A stretch of DNA of 64,000 nucleotides from an uncultured Flavobacteriales bacterium (GCA_905479915.1 CAJQOH010000013.1:1-64000), one strand, 5' to 3'; numbered from the stretch's first letter, positions 28,236 through 39,012 are shown. The notes: generated by a model not told the origin, from the letters alone. Translations and numbers: made by a program.

Positions 28236-30614
28236 ATGAATAGAAAAATTAATAAAGTAGCTGTATTAGGATCAGGAGTGATGGGGTCAAGAATTGCTTG
28301 TCATTTTGCAAATATCGGAGTTGAGGTGTTGCTGTTGGATATTGTTCCAAAAGAAGCTGAGGATTCAAAAGATGCTAAAGCCAGGAATAAGATTGTAGAT
28401 GATGCACTAAAATTTGCATTAAAATCTAATCCTTCTCCTATTTATAGTAAATCTTATACCAATAGAATAACTACAGGGAACTTTAGCGATGACATTTCTA
28501 AGATAGAATCTTGCGATTGGATTGTAGAGGTAGTAATTGAAAGATTAGATATTAAACAGCAAGTTTTTGCAAATGTAGAGAAGCATAGAAAGCAAGGAAC
28601 ATTAATTACCTCTAATACTTCTGGTATTCTTATTGAGATGATGTTAGAGGGAAGAAGTGAAGATTTTCAAAAACATTTTTGTGGAACACACTTTTTTAAT
28701 CCGCCAAGGTATTTAAGATTGTTAGAATTAATTCCATCTTCCAAGACAGATGCTTCGGTAATAGAATTTTTGGAAGACTATGGGCAACGATTTTTAGGAA
28801 AAACAACTGTAGTTTGTAAAGATTCTCCTGCGTTTATTGCAAATAGAGTTGGTGTTTATTCGATTATGGCATTGTTTCATAATGTTACGGAAATGGGATT
28901 GACTGTTGAAGAAGTGGATAAATTAACTGGTCCGGTTATGGGTAGACCAAAGTCTGCCACTTTTAGAACTTGTGATGTTGTTGGTTTAGATACATTGGTT
29001 CATGTAGCAAATGGAGTAAAAGAAAACTGCCCGAATGATGAGGAGAATGAATTGTTTTCCATTCCTGATTATGTTACCAAAATGGTTGACAACGGTTGGT
29101 TGGGATCAAAAACGAAACAAGGATTCTATAAAAAGGTAAAGGGAGATGACGGGCAGCGTAAAATTCTAACGTTAGATTTAAATTCGCTGGAATACCGAGA
29201 TAAGAAAAAAGCCAAATTTCCAACTTTAGAATTGACTAAATCTATTGACGATTTAAAGGAGCGTACAAAGGTTTTAGCAGCAGGAAAAGATAAAGCGGGA
29301 GAGTTTTATCGTAAATCATTTTTTGGATTATTTGCTTACGTATCTAACCGAATTCCAGAAATTACAAACGCTTTATATAAAATAGACGATGCATTAGAAG
29401 CTGGTTTTGCTTGGGAGTTAGGACCATTTAAAACATGGGATATTTTAGGTGTTGAAAATTCATTGCCAGAAATAGAGGCTGGAGGATTTAAAGTAGATCC
29501 TTGGGTAAAAGAAATGTTAGCAGCTGGTTGTCCTACTTTTTATAAAGTAGAAAATGGTATTAAGTATTATTATGATATTGATTCAAAATCATATCAAGTC
29601 ATCCCTGGTTCACAAAATATTTTAGCATTAGAAACTTTAAGAGACGATCATACTGTTTGGAAGAATTCAGGATCAACAATTGTTGATTTAGGAGATGGTA
29701 TTTTAAACTTAGAGTTTCATACCAAAATGAATACAATTGGAGCTGAGGTTATTGAAGGAATTAATAAAGCAATTGATTTAGCTGAAACAGATTATAAAGG
29801 GTTAGTAATTTCTAATGATGGAGAACATTTTTCTGCAGGTGCCAATGTTGGAATGATTTTTATGATGGCTGTAGAACAAGAATATGATGAATTGAATTTT
29901 GCGATTAAGACATTTCAAGATACAATGATGCGAGTAAGGTATTCATCTGCGCCAGTAATTGTTGCACCTCATAGTTTAGCTTTAGGAGGAGGGTGTGAAA
30001 TGAGTATGCATGCTGATAAAGTAATTGCTCATGCAGAAACCTATATGGGCTTAGTTGAATTTGGTGTTGGTGTTATTCCTGGAGGAGGAGGTAGTAAAGA
30101 GTTTGCTTTAAGAGCATCTGATGAATATAAAGATGGAATGCGATTAAATGTATTGAAAAATAGGTTTTTAACTATTGGTCAAGCACAAGTAGCAACATCG
30201 GCAAAAGAAGCTTTTGAATTAGGTTATTTAAGAGAAGGAATAGATGAGGTAGTTATTAGTAGAGCTCATCAATTAACAAGAGCAAAAGAAGCTGCACTTT
30301 CATTAGCAAATAAAGGGTACACGAAACCTATTCAGAGGAAAGATATCAAGGTTCTAGGAAAAGAAGGCTTAGGAATTGTTTATGTTGGTGCTAATTCTAT
30401 GAAATCAGGGAATTATATCTCAGAACATGATCAATTAATATCAGAAAAGTTGGGTTATGTATTGTGTGGAGGTGATTTATCTGCTATAACAGAAGTGAGT
30501 GAGCAATACCTCTTAGATATGGAACGGAAAGCATTTTTGGAATTGTGTCAAGAAAGAAAAACCCTTGAAAGATTGCAAAGCATTATACAATCAGGTAAAG
30601 TATTAAGAAATTAA
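28236..30614 (+). CDS. 3-hydroxyacyl-CoA dehydrogenase / enoyl-CoA hydratase bifunctional protein (track ORF starts at 28158; ATG 28236 preferred)
   Basis: KVAVLGSGVMGSRIA Rossmann start, GTHFFNPP, enoyl-hydratase region GEHFSAGANV...ALGGGCEMSMHAD. Confidence 0.93.
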   Translation: MNRKINKVAVLGSGVMGSRIACHFANIGVEVLLLDIVPKEAEDSKDAKARNKIVDDALKFALKSNPSPIYSKSYTNRITTGNFSDDISKIESCDWIVEVVIERLDIKQQVFANVEKHRKQGTLITSNTSGILIEMMLEGRSEDFQKHFCGTHFFNPPRYLRLLELIPSSKTDASVIEFLEDYGQRFLGKTTVVCKDSPAFIANRVGVYSIMALFHNVTEMGLTVEEVDKLTGPVMGRPKSATFRTCDVVGLDTLVHVANGVKENCPNDEENELFSIPDYVTKMVDNGWLGSKTKQGFYKKVKGDDGQRKILTLDLNSLEYRDKKKAKFPTLELTKSIDDLKERTKVLAAGKDKAGEFYRKSFFGLFAYVSNRIPEITNALYKIDDALEAGFAWELGPFKTWDILGVENSLPEIEAGGFKVDPWVKEMLAAGCPTFYKVENGIKYYYDIDSKSYQVIPGSQNILALETLRDDHTVWKNSGSTIVDLGDGILNLEFHTKMNTIGAEVIEGINKAIDLAETDYKGLVISNDGEHFSAGANVGMIFMMAVEQEYDELNFAIKTFQDTMMRVRYSSAPVIVAPHSLALGGGCEMSMHADKVIAHAETYMGLVEFGVGVIPGGGGSKEFALRASDEYKDGMRLNVLKNRFLTIGQAQVATSAKEAFELGYLREGIDEVVISRAHQLTRAKEAALSLANKGYTKPIQRKDIKVLGKEGLGIVYVGANSMKSGNYISEHDQLISEKLGYVLCGGDLSAITEVSEQYLLDMERKAFLELCQERKTLERLQSIIQSGKVLRN

Positions 30615-30626
30615 AATCATAATAAT

Positions 30627-31805
30627 ATGAACGCATATATAGTAGCAGGATTTAGATCAGCAGTTGGAAAAGCGCCTAAAGGACTTTTTCGATTTATGAG
30701 ACCGGATGATTTAGCAGCAGGAGTTATTAAACATTTAGTAGATAGTATTCCAAACTTAGATAAAGAATCTATTGATGATGTTATTGTTGGTAATGCAACA
30801 CCAGAAGCTGAGCAGGGATTAAATATTGGAAGAATGGTTTCCTTAATCGGCTTAGATACCGATATGGTTCCAGGGGTAACTGTTAATCGTTATTGTTCTT
30901 CTGGAATAGAAACAATTGCCATGGCTTCTGCAAAAATTGATGCTGGTTTGGCTGATTGTATTATTGCTGGAGGAGTAGAAACAATGAGCCCGATTCCTTT
31001 TGGTGGTTGGAGAATTGTGCCCAATGCGGATGTTGCAAAAGAAAACCCTAATTGGTATTGGGGAATGGGGTTGACAGCTGAAGCTGTTGCTAAACAGTAT
31101 AACATCTCAAGAGAAGCGCAAGATGAATTTGCTTTAAAATCTCATTTAAAAGCCTTAGATGCTATCGGTGCAGGAAGATTTAAAGATGATATTGTACCAA
31201 TAGAAGTAGGAGAAATATTTTTAGGGAAAGATGAAAAGAGAGCGACTAGATCTTTTACTGTCGATACAGATGAGGGGCCTCGTAAAGGTTCTAATATTGA
31301 AGGCTTACAACGTTTAAAACCTGTTTTTGCTCAAGGAGGAAGTGTAACGGCAGGTAATTCATCTCAAACTTCAGATGGAGCTGCATTTGTAATGGTAATG
31401 AGTGAGAAAAAAGTGAAAGAATTGGGGCTAGAACCAATTGCTCGTATGGTAAGTTATTCTGTTGTAGGGGTAGAGCCAAGAATAATGGGGATAGGACCAG
31501 TTAAGGCTATTCCTGCAGTTTTAAAGAGAGCTGGAATGAAAATAGAAGACATTGAACAGATAGAATTGAATGAAGCATTTGCATCACAATCTGTTGCTGT
31601 AATGAATGAGCTAAATTTAAATCCAGATATCGTAAATGTAAATGGAGGAGCAATAGCGATGGGTCATCCTTTAGGGTGTACTGGAGCAAAACTTTCGGTT
31701 CAACTATTCAATGAGATGAGAAAAAGGAAGCAAAAATATGGGATGGTAACAATGTGTGTTGGAGCAGGACAAGGTGCTGCAGGGATTTATGAACTATTAA
31801 AATAA
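30627..31805 (+). CDS. Acetyl-CoA C-acyltransferase (thiolase)
   Basis: VNRYCSSGIETIAMA, NVNGGAIAMGHPLGCTGAK, MCVGAGQGAAGIYE. Confidence 0.95.
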   Translation: MNAYIVAGFRSAVGKAPKGLFRFMRPDDLAAGVIKHLVDSIPNLDKESIDDVIVGNATPEAEQGLNIGRMVSLIGLDTDMVPGVTVNRYCSSGIETIAMASAKIDAGLADCIIAGGVETMSPIPFGGWRIVPNADVAKENPNWYWGMGLTAEAVAKQYNISREAQDEFALKSHLKALDAIGAGRFKDDIVPIEVGEIFLGKDEKRATRSFTVDTDEGPRKGSNIEGLQRLKPVFAQGGSVTAGNSSQTSDGAAFVMVMSEKKVKELGLEPIARMVSYSVVGVEPRIMGIGPVKAIPAVLKRAGMKIEDIEQIELNEAFASQSVAVMNELNLNPDIVNVNGGAIAMGHPLGCTGAKLSVQLFNEMRKRKQKYGMVTMCVGAGQGAAGIYELLK

Positions 31806-31810
31806 GAATT

Positions 31811-33595
31811 ATGGATAAAGATGATGTAATAAAAGGAGGGGAATTTCTAATTAAAGAAACGAAAGCAGAGAACGTTTTTATCCCTGAAGATTTTGATGAA
31901 GAACAACGAATGATAGCTGATACTTGTTATGATTTTATTGAGAAAGAAGTTGATCCAGTCATAGATCGAATAGAAAAACAAGAAGAAGGACTGTCGGTAG
32001 CTTTAATGGAAAAAGCTGGTGATTTAGGTATCTTAGGAATATCAGTCCCGGAAGAATATGGTGGATTTGGAAAAGATTTTGTAACCAGTATGCTAACGGC
32101 AGAAGTTATAGGTGGTGGACATTCATTTGCCGTTTCTATTTCAGCCCACACAGGAATCGGAACACTACCTATTTTATATTATGGTAATGCTGAACAAAGA
32201 GAAAAGTATGTTCCCAATTTAGCTTCTGGATTATGGAAAGCGGCCTATTGTTTAACAGAACCTTCTTCAGGTTCTGATGCTAATTCCGGAAAAACAAAAG
32301 CAAAGTTATCTGATGATGGAAAACATTACATTATCAATGGTCAAAAAATGTGGATTACCAATGCAGGTTTTGCAAATGTTTTTACCGTTTTTGCTAAGAT
32401 TGATGATGATGAAAATTTAACAGCTTTTATTATAGAAAAAGATTTTGGAGGAATCACTTTAAACCCTGAGGAAGAAAAATTAGGAATTAAAGGATCTTCA
32501 ACACGACAAGTATTCTTTAATGACTGTAAGGTTCCAGTAGAAAATTTATTGGGAGAAAGACAGGGCGGATTTAAAATAGCATTAAATATTTTAAATATTG
32601 GACGAATTAAATTGGCAGGATCTGCAATAGGCGCGTCTAAAAAAATCATTAAATATGCTGTTAATTATGCAAATGAACGCAACCAGTTTGGAAGACCAAT
32701 TTCTAAGTATGGAGCAATTAAGTATAAGCTGGCTGAACAAGCAATTAAAGTTTATGCTTCTGAATCTGCAATATACAGGTGCAGTCAAAATATTGATGAT
32801 GCTATAAATTCTTTAATTGAAGGAGGAATGGATAAGCAAGAGGCTACTTTAAAAGGAATTGCTCAATTTGCTGCAGAGGCCGCTATATTAAAAGTTCATG
32901 GTTCAGAAACGTTAGATTACGTTGTAGATGAAGGTGTTCAGATATATGGTGGTATGGGATATTCAGCAGAAGCGCCTATGGAAAGAGCTTATCGTGATGC
33001 ACGTATCAATAGGATTTTTGAAGGAACAAATGAGATTAATAGAATGTTAATTGTTGATATGCTATTGAAAAAGGCAATGAAAGGTGATTTGGACTTGATG
33101 GGACCAGCACAAGAGGTTGCTAAAGAACTATTAAGTATTCCTGATTTTGGAGCTGGTAGTGATGATGTTTTTGAGCAAGCTTATGAAATGGTTCAGAAAT
33201 TTAAAAAAGCAGTTTTAATGGTTGCAGGTAGTGCAGCTCAAAAGTTAATGATGAGTTTGGCTAAAGAGCAAGAAATATTGATGAACATTTCTGATATGGC
33301 TATAGAAACTTATGTGGCAGAATCATTGCTGCTTAGGGTTGAGAAACTGGCTAAAAGTAGAGATAAAGAAAGCATGTTAGAGCAAATAGAAATGATGAAA
33401 GTCTATTTTTATGATGTTGCTGATAAGATCAATAAATATGGTAAAGATGCAATTAATTCATTTGCTGAAGGAGACGAATTAAAGGTGATGCATACTGGTT
33501 TGAAAAGATTTACCAAGCAACATTTATTTAATGTAAAGGAGAGTAGGAGAGCAATTGCTGAAAAAATAATATCAGAAAATAACTATTGTTTTTAA
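31811..33595 (+). CDS. Acyl-CoA dehydrogenase
   Basis: YCLTEPSSGSDANS, MWITNAGFANVF, YRDARINRIFEGTNEINRML. Confidence 0.95.
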   Translation: MDKDDVIKGGEFLIKETKAENVFIPEDFDEEQRMIADTCYDFIEKEVDPVIDRIEKQEEGLSVALMEKAGDLGILGISVPEEYGGFGKDFVTSMLTAEVIGGGHSFAVSISAHTGIGTLPILYYGNAEQREKYVPNLASGLWKAAYCLTEPSSGSDANSGKTKAKLSDDGKHYIINGQKMWITNAGFANVFTVFAKIDDDENLTAFIIEKDFGGITLNPEEEKLGIKGSSTRQVFFNDCKVPVENLLGERQGGFKIALNILNIGRIKLAGSAIGASKKIIKYAVNYANERNQFGRPISKYGAIKYKLAEQAIKVYASESAIYRCSQNIDDAINSLIEGGMDKQEATLKGIAQFAAEAAILKVHGSETLDYVVDEGVQIYGGMGYSAEAPMERAYRDARINRIFEGTNEINRMLIVDMLLKKAMKGDLDLMGPAQEVAKELLSIPDFGAGSDDVFEQAYEMVQKFKKAVLMVAGSAAQKLMMSLAKEQEILMNISDMAIETYVAESLLLRVEKLAKSRDKESMLEQIEMMKVYFYDVADKINKYGKDAINSFAEGDELKVMHTGLKRFTKQHLFNVKESRRAIAEKIISENNYCF

Positions 33596-33609
33596 TGCAA
33601 TGATTGTGT

Positions 33610-33642
33610 TTTGGATGTTTAACGATGAATTTGTTACTTTTG
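33610..33642 (+). promoter_or_regulatory. Promoter TTTG-N21-TACTTTTG
   Basis: Both Bacteroidota promoter elements upstream of 33665 CDS. Confidence 0.6.
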
Positions 33643-33664
33643 TCTAAAATTTAACAAGATTCAT

Positions 33665-34384
33665 ATGAGAAAAATAACAATATTACTTTCACTTTTTTTA
33701 ACTGCACTATTTTCAAGTGATAGTGTACAGGCACAAGCATTTCAAAAAGGAACTATAAATGTTGATTTAGGAGTAGGCTTAGGTGTTTATGGGACTAGCC
33801 AGTCTAGCACATATGAAACCACAGCAACTATAGGAACAGTGCCTTTTTCAGAGACGAGCTCTCGTGATACAACAGATGGTGCAGCAAGTACAGTTATTCC
33901 TATTAGTTTTGAGTATGGAATTGCTGACAAAATAGGCGCAGGGATAGATATTATTTATAACAATTATATCATTAGTGATGAAGATAAAGTGAATTTATCA
34001 AGTGTAAAAGCTTTTGATTTTGGACCAAAAATTAGTTATCATCCATTTAATTCAGATTTCTATGATTTGTCTCTTGGTTTAGGGGTTGGTTTTACGTCAA
34101 TAAAATGGAATGTTGTAGGTTTGAATAATGCAGAAAGTTACGGAGGTTCAGGTTTTTATTTAAATATTGATATTAAAAATAAATTCTGGTTCTCAAAACA
34201 TGTTGGCCTATATACAAATATAGGTTATAAAGGTAATTTTTATGGAAACATTAATAGAGACACTTCATCTCAAGAAGCTACTTTTGAAGCTTTGCCCGGA
34301 GTTTCAAATGTTACTATAAAAGATGAATTTAAATGGACAATGCACGGTATGAATCTAGGAATAGGTTTGGCAGTTAAATTTTAA
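33665..34384 (+). CDS. Outer-membrane beta-barrel protein (porin-like)
   Basis: Signal peptide, alternating amphipathic strands, terminal aromatic residue (VKF). Confidence 0.7.
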   Translation: MRKITILLSLFLTALFSSDSVQAQAFQKGTINVDLGVGLGVYGTSQSSTYETTATIGTVPFSETSSRDTTDGAASTVIPISFEYGIADKIGAGIDIIYNNYIISDEDKVNLSSVKAFDFGPKISYHPFNSDFYDLSLGLGVGFTSIKWNVVGLNNAESYGGSGFYLNIDIKNKFWFSKHVGLYTNIGYKGNFYGNINRDTSSQEATFEALPGVSNVTIKDEFKWTMHGMNLGIGLAVKF

Positions 34385-35664
34385 ATTTTTCCTACAACAA
34401 TTTCTGTTAAATCAGATTTATCAAAGTATTTAGCCCCTAAATCCAATAAGATTTTAGGGGTTATTTCTTTTATGATTTTGATGTAGTTGTTATAAAAATC
34501 ATAGTCTAGGCCGTATTCATTTACATTCTCAAACAATGAAGCCATGTTAAAAGGACCATCACAAGACTTTAAAAGTTGCCCTAACATATAATTTTTAACT
34601 AATTCTAACTCCTCTTTTGGAATTTCTACAGTTCTAATAATTTCTATTTCTTTATAGATTTCTGTTAGTGCTTTTTGAGTTACATCACTACCAACTTCTG
34701 TCGAAATAAAAAAGTACCCGGCATTTTTAAGAGATAATATACCCGATCCTATTCCGTAAGTATAACCTTTATCTTCTCTTATGTTATTCATTAATCTAGA
34801 GCCAAAATATCCTCCTAAAACAGTGTTTAATATTTGTAATCCAAAGTAATCTTTATGTAGTTTGTTGGGAAAAACTCTTCCAATTCTTATAGCAGATTGT
34901 AAAGCATTTTCTTTTTCAATATAAATTGTAGTTGGCTTTTTCTGTAAAGCTAAGTCGCCTTTTATTTTTGAAGTTGATTTTGCTATTTTTTCTTTTCCAA
35001 AAAATGTATTCAGTTGATCTATGGTTTTATCGTTTACTTTCCCTGAAACAATAATATTGCAATTCCCTAGGTTGTAATTTTCGTTATAAAACTGTTTAAT
35101 ATCATTTAAAGAGAGTTCATTGTAGTCATTGATATTTACCGAGCCTCCGTAAGGATGTTGTTCAGAAAAGATAGCCGTCATAAATTCTTTTCTTGCTAAA
35201 AAAGATACTTTCTCTAAATTTATTTTAAAACGTTCAATTGCATTTTCTTTAAAAATTTCAAACTCTTTTTCAGAAAATTGGGGTTGTAAAATAACTTCTT
35301 TAACATATGGTAAAACACTGTTGAGATGTTTTGTTAGTGTGTAAAGCGTAAGTGTTGAAGTATCGTAAGAATTTTCAACTTCAAAAAAGGCACCGTATTT
35401 ATCGATTCCTTCTGATATTTCGAAAGAAGAGTAATTTTTAGTTCCCTCTTTCATTAATTGATTTGTAGAAGAAGCAACTAATGATTTTGTTTGAAATAAG
35501 TTTCCGGCATTAAAAATAAAATCAATCTTTAAAATTTCTTGACTTCCCCCATTAATGTAGTTTACTTCAATACCATTGCTAAGTTGTGTTTGTTTAACAT
35601 CAAGAAATTGAATGTTTTTTACCTGTTGAAATTCAGGAGCTATTTTTCGATCTAATACATTCAT
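34381..35664 (-). CDS. M16-family peptidase-like subunit lacking HXXEH (start at MNVLDRK)
   Basis: M16 C-lobe motifs, GGYFGSRLMNNIREDKGYTYGIGSG; no HXXEH. Confidence 0.85.
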   Translation of the reverse strand: MNVLDRKIAPEFQQVKNIQFLDVKQTQLSNGIEVNYINGGSQEILKIDFIFNAGNLFQTKSLVASSTNQLMKEGTKNYSSFEISEGIDKYGAFFEVENSYDTSTLTLYTLTKHLNSVLPYVKEVILQPQFSEKEFEIFKENAIERFKINLEKVSFLARKEFMTAIFSEQHPYGGSVNINDYNELSLNDIKQFYNENYNLGNCNIIVSGKVNDKTIDQLNTFFGKEKIAKSTSKIKGDLALQKKPTTIYIEKENALQSAIRIGRVFPNKLHKDYFGLQILNTVLGGYFGSRLMNNIREDKGYTYGIGSGILSLKNAGYFFISTEVGSDVTQKALTEIYKEIEIIRTVEIPKEELELVKNYMLGQLLKSCDGPFNMASLFENVNEYGLDYDFYNNYIKIIKEITPKILLDLGAKYFDKSDLTEIVVGKI

Positions 35665-35666
35665 AA

Positions 35667-36905
35667 TTATGATTTCTTTGAATAAATAAGGGTAGAGCAA
35701 TTTGATTCTAATAAGACTTCATTTGCAACCCTTTTAATGTCGTTAGCACTAATCTTTTGGTATTTATCTACTTCTAAATTAACATCATTTGCATCGCCTA
35801 ATAATTCAGCAAAAGATAGGTTCATGGCTTTATTTAGAACACTGGTTTCAGAAAACTTTGAGGTAGACTCAATTTTGTTTTTTACTTTTGTGAGTTCTTC
35901 GCTTTTGATTGATTCTGATTTAATGATTTTTAATTCATTAAGAATAGATTGTTCCGCATCTTCGAAAGAAATACCGTCCAATAGCTTCCCACTTATTGTT
36001 AATAAGCCGTTGTCAAAAGAACCAGAAATGAAAGCACTTATTTCACTAAAAAGCTTTTGATCTTTTACTAAAGATTTATAAAGCCGTGATGATTTTCCTA
36101 ATGCAAGAATATCACTAAGCAAATCAGTTGTAAAATAATCTTGGTGCTTTTTATCACACATTTTATATGCTTTGTATATCGCGTTAGCAGGAACGTCACG
36201 TTCAACTTTTAGCCTCCTTTCTTCTGTTTGAATAGGTTCTTTAGGTAGACTTCTTTCAGTTGTTTTGCCTGAAGGTATATTTTCAAACCATTTTTCACAG
36301 AGCTCTTTTATTTTTGCTGTTTCAACATTTCCAGCAATAGTTAGTATTGCATTGTTTGGAAGGTAGTGTTTGTAAAAAAATGCTTTCACATCATCCATCG
36401 TTGCATTTTCGATATGGCTAATTTCTTTACCAATTGTTGCCCATTTGTAAGGGTGTTTTTGATATGCTAAAGGTCTTAATAGAAGCCAAACATCTCCATA
36501 AGGTTGATTAAGGTAGTTTTGTTTAAACTCTTCAATAACTACATTTCGCTGAACTTCTAAACTTTTATTGGTAAAGGCTAGACTTAACATTCTATCAGAA
36601 TCTAACCAAAAAGCAGTCTCTAAATTATCTTTAGGTAAGGTAATGTAGTAATTTGTAATATCGTTAGAAGTAAAAGCATTGTTTGTTCCTCCAACTTTTT
36701 GCAAGGGCTCGTCAAAATTCGGAATGTTAACAGATCCTCCAAACATTAAATGCTCAAATAAATGAGCGAATCCGGTTTGATTTTCGTTTTCGTCTCTTGC
36801 TCCAACATTGTATAGTAGGTTGAAAGCAACAATTGGCGTTGACTCATCCTTATGTACAATAACTTTTAATCCATTTTTTAGTGTGAATTTTTCAAAATTT
36901 ATCAT
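35667..36905 (-). CDS. M16-family zinc peptidase, active subunit
   Basis: HLFEHLMFGG (HXXEH) near N-terminus. Confidence 0.92.
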   Translation of the reverse strand: MINFEKFTLKNGLKVIVHKDESTPIVAFNLLYNVGARDENENQTGFAHLFEHLMFGGSVNIPNFDEPLQKVGGTNNAFTSNDITNYYITLPKDNLETAFWLDSDRMLSLAFTNKSLEVQRNVVIEEFKQNYLNQPYGDVWLLLRPLAYQKHPYKWATIGKEISHIENATMDDVKAFFYKHYLPNNAILTIAGNVETAKIKELCEKWFENIPSGKTTERSLPKEPIQTEERRLKVERDVPANAIYKAYKMCDKKHQDYFTTDLLSDILALGKSSRLYKSLVKDQKLFSEISAFISGSFDNGLLTISGKLLDGISFEDAEQSILNELKIIKSESIKSEELTKVKNKIESTSKFSETSVLNKAMNLSFAELLGDANDVNLEVDKYQKISANDIKRVANEVLLESNCSTLIYSKKS

Positions 36906-36908
36906 TGA

Positions 36909-37862
36909 TTAAAAGTTATATTTTTTAGAATTAATAGTGTTTAAAGCTTGTTTGTATTCTGTAATAATATTTTCAATAATTTTACTTACAGGTTCTATAG
37001 AGTCTATTAATCCAGCTACTTGACCAATTTCTAATTCTCCTTCTTCTAGATCACCTTCAAACATTCCTTTTTTTGCCCTTCCTCTACCTAAAATTTCTTT
37101 TTGTTGCTCAGGAGTTGCTCCGTTAGTAATTGCATCACTAATTTGATGATAGAATTTGTTTTTGATTAATCGAACAGGAGTTACATCTTTTAGTGTTAAA
37201 AGAGTGGCTCCATCTTTAGCTTTTACAATTTCGTCTTTAAAATTAATATGAGAAGAAGCTTCGGTTGTTGCTGCAAATCTACTTCCCATCTGAACTCCAT
37301 CAGCACCTAAAGTCATTGCCGCCAACATACCTTCTCCTGTTCCGATGCCACCAGCAGCAATTAAAGGGATATTCAGTTGTTTTTTTACCATAGGAATTAA
37401 ACAAAAAGTTGTTGTTTCATCTCTACCATTATGTCCACCCGCTTCAAATCCTTCTGCAACAACAGCATCAACTTCAGCTTCTTGAGCTTTAAGTGCAAAT
37501 TTAACCCCAGGGACAACATGAACAACTGTTATTCCATTTTGATGAAAGAACTCTGTGTATTTTTTTGGATTTCCTGCTGAGGTAAAAACAATTTTAACTT
37601 TTTCTTCTATTATGATTTCAATTAACTCATCCATTTGAGGATAAATCATTGGTAGATTAACGCCAAAAGGCTTATTGGTTGCTTTTTTGCATTTTTGGAT
37701 ATGTTCTCTAAAAGTTTCAGGGTACATAGATCCAGCACCTATAAGTCCTAATCCACCACTATTACTGACAGCAGAGGCAAGTTTCCAGCCACTATTCCAT
37801 ATCATTCCACCTTGAATAATTGGATATTTTATTTTAAATAAAGATGTGATTTTATTTTCCAT
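36909..37862 (-). CDS. Nitronate monooxygenase / 2-nitropropane dioxygenase family
   Basis: YPIIQGGMIW, VVAEGFEAGGHNGR, IPLIAAGGIGTGEGMLAAMTLGADGVQMGSRF. Confidence 0.9.
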   Translation of the reverse strand: MENKITSLFKIKYPIIQGGMIWNSGWKLASAVSNSGGLGLIGAGSMYPETFREHIQKCKKATNKPFGVNLPMIYPQMDELIEIIIEEKVKIVFTSAGNPKKYTEFFHQNGITVVHVVPGVKFALKAQEAEVDAVVAEGFEAGGHNGRDETTTFCLIPMVKKQLNIPLIAAGGIGTGEGMLAAMTLGADGVQMGSRFAATTEASSHINFKDEIVKAKDGATLLTLKDVTPVRLIKNKFYHQISDAITNGATPEQQKEILGRGRAKKGMFEGDLEEGELEIGQVAGLIDSIEPVSKIIENIITEYKQALNTINSKKYNF

Positions 37863-37934
37863 AAACGATAAATTACGATATCACGAAAGTACTAAATACT
37901 AGGATTTAAAAGGGATATAAAATATAAGATAAAG

Positions 37935-37966
37935 TTGCAATGATTAGTAGAAGTTTTATATATTTG
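37935..37966 (+). promoter_or_regulatory. Promoter TTG-N21-TATATTTG five nt before the ATG
   Basis: -33 TTG 37935-37937, -7 37959-37966; CAACC then ATG at 37972. Confidence 0.6.
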
Positions 37967-37971
37967 CAACC

Positions 37972-38907
37972 ATGCGGAAATTGCTACTAACATTAGTGTT
38001 TGGAATATCGTCTTTGCTTTCAGGGTATGGACAGTACAATATGGATTATGGCTTTTCCGTTGGAGCATCTAATTATTTAGGTGAATTTGGTGGTGGAGAA
38101 GGTGTGGGAAGATCTTTCGTTTCTGATTTAGAATTTAGTTATACAAGATGGACATTAGGAGGATTTTTTAGATATAGGATTTCTCCTAAAATTGCTACAA
38201 AAATCTCCCTAAACTATATTAGATTATCTGGGGATGATGTTAAATCTGATAATGTAGCGAGAAGAGCTAGAAACTTGAACTTTAAAAATGATATGTTTGA
38301 GTTTTTGTTAAATGGTGAGTTTTATATTTATAAAGTTAATGATGTTGGTGGGACTGGAAGGTACAGTACAGATTTTAACTTGTATTTATATGGAGGAGTT
38401 GGTTTGTTCTATAGTAACCCAAAAGGTCAGTCAGTTACTGGTGAATGGGTAGCCCTACAACCATTAGAAACTGAAGGTGTATCATATAATAAGTTGAACT
38501 TTACAATTCCATTGGGAATCGGATTTTATTATACGATGCAGAGAAAATATAGACTTGGGTTAGAGATTGGTTGGAGAACAACTTTTACAGACTATATTGA
38601 TGATGCTAGTACAAGGTATGCTCACGATGAAGATGGAATATCTAATAAAACAAATCAAGCTTTAATTGATGGGATTAATGCTAAAAATGGTGCCAATCCT
38701 GGAGATGACAATTTTATTCCTGATGCTGAAAATTTTTATGGAGAAGGAAACATAAGAGGGAATCCTGAGAATGATGATGCTTATATGACTGCAACAGTTA
38801 ACTTTAGTTGGGCTATACGAGGGAAGAGTAAATTTTACAAATCTAGACATAGTTGGGTTCTTGGTAAGAAGAAACGAAGAAGAAGAAAGTCCAGAGCTAA
38901 GTTTTAA
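37972..38907 (+). CDS. Outer-membrane beta-barrel protein, DUF6089/PorG-like
   Basis: QYNMDYGFSVGASNYLGEFGG N-terminus and RYRISPKIATKISLNY; resembles T9SS-associated PorG/DUF6089 proteins. Confidence 0.6.
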   Translation: MRKLLLTLVFGISSLLSGYGQYNMDYGFSVGASNYLGEFGGGEGVGRSFVSDLEFSYTRWTLGGFFRYRISPKIATKISLNYIRLSGDDVKSDNVARRARNLNFKNDMFEFLLNGEFYIYKVNDVGGTGRYSTDFNLYLYGGVGLFYSNPKGQSVTGEWVALQPLETEGVSYNKLNFTIPLGIGFYYTMQRKYRLGLEIGWRTTFTDYIDDASTRYAHDEDGISNKTNQALIDGINAKNGANPGDDNFIPDAENFYGEGNIRGNPENDDAYMTATVNFSWAIRGKSKFYKSRHSWVLGKKKRRRRKSRAKF

Positions 38908-38920
38908 AATGATAAAAAAT

Positions 38921-38954
38921 AAAAAAAAGCCTCAAGAGATTGAGGCTTTTTTTT
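38921..38954. terminator. Rho-independent terminator
   Basis: AAAGCCTCAA-GAGA-TTGAGGCTTT flanked by A- and T-runs. Confidence 0.75.
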
Positions 38955-39012
38955 ATTTGACATCTTCTATAGATAACCTATAACTTTGAATAAGAAATAG
39001 AGCCTCTAACTT

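Noticed and set aside
34381-35700. Upstream start of the M16-like ORF at 35700
   Set aside because: Would overlap the preceding peptidase gene; MNVLDRK at 35664 fits better.
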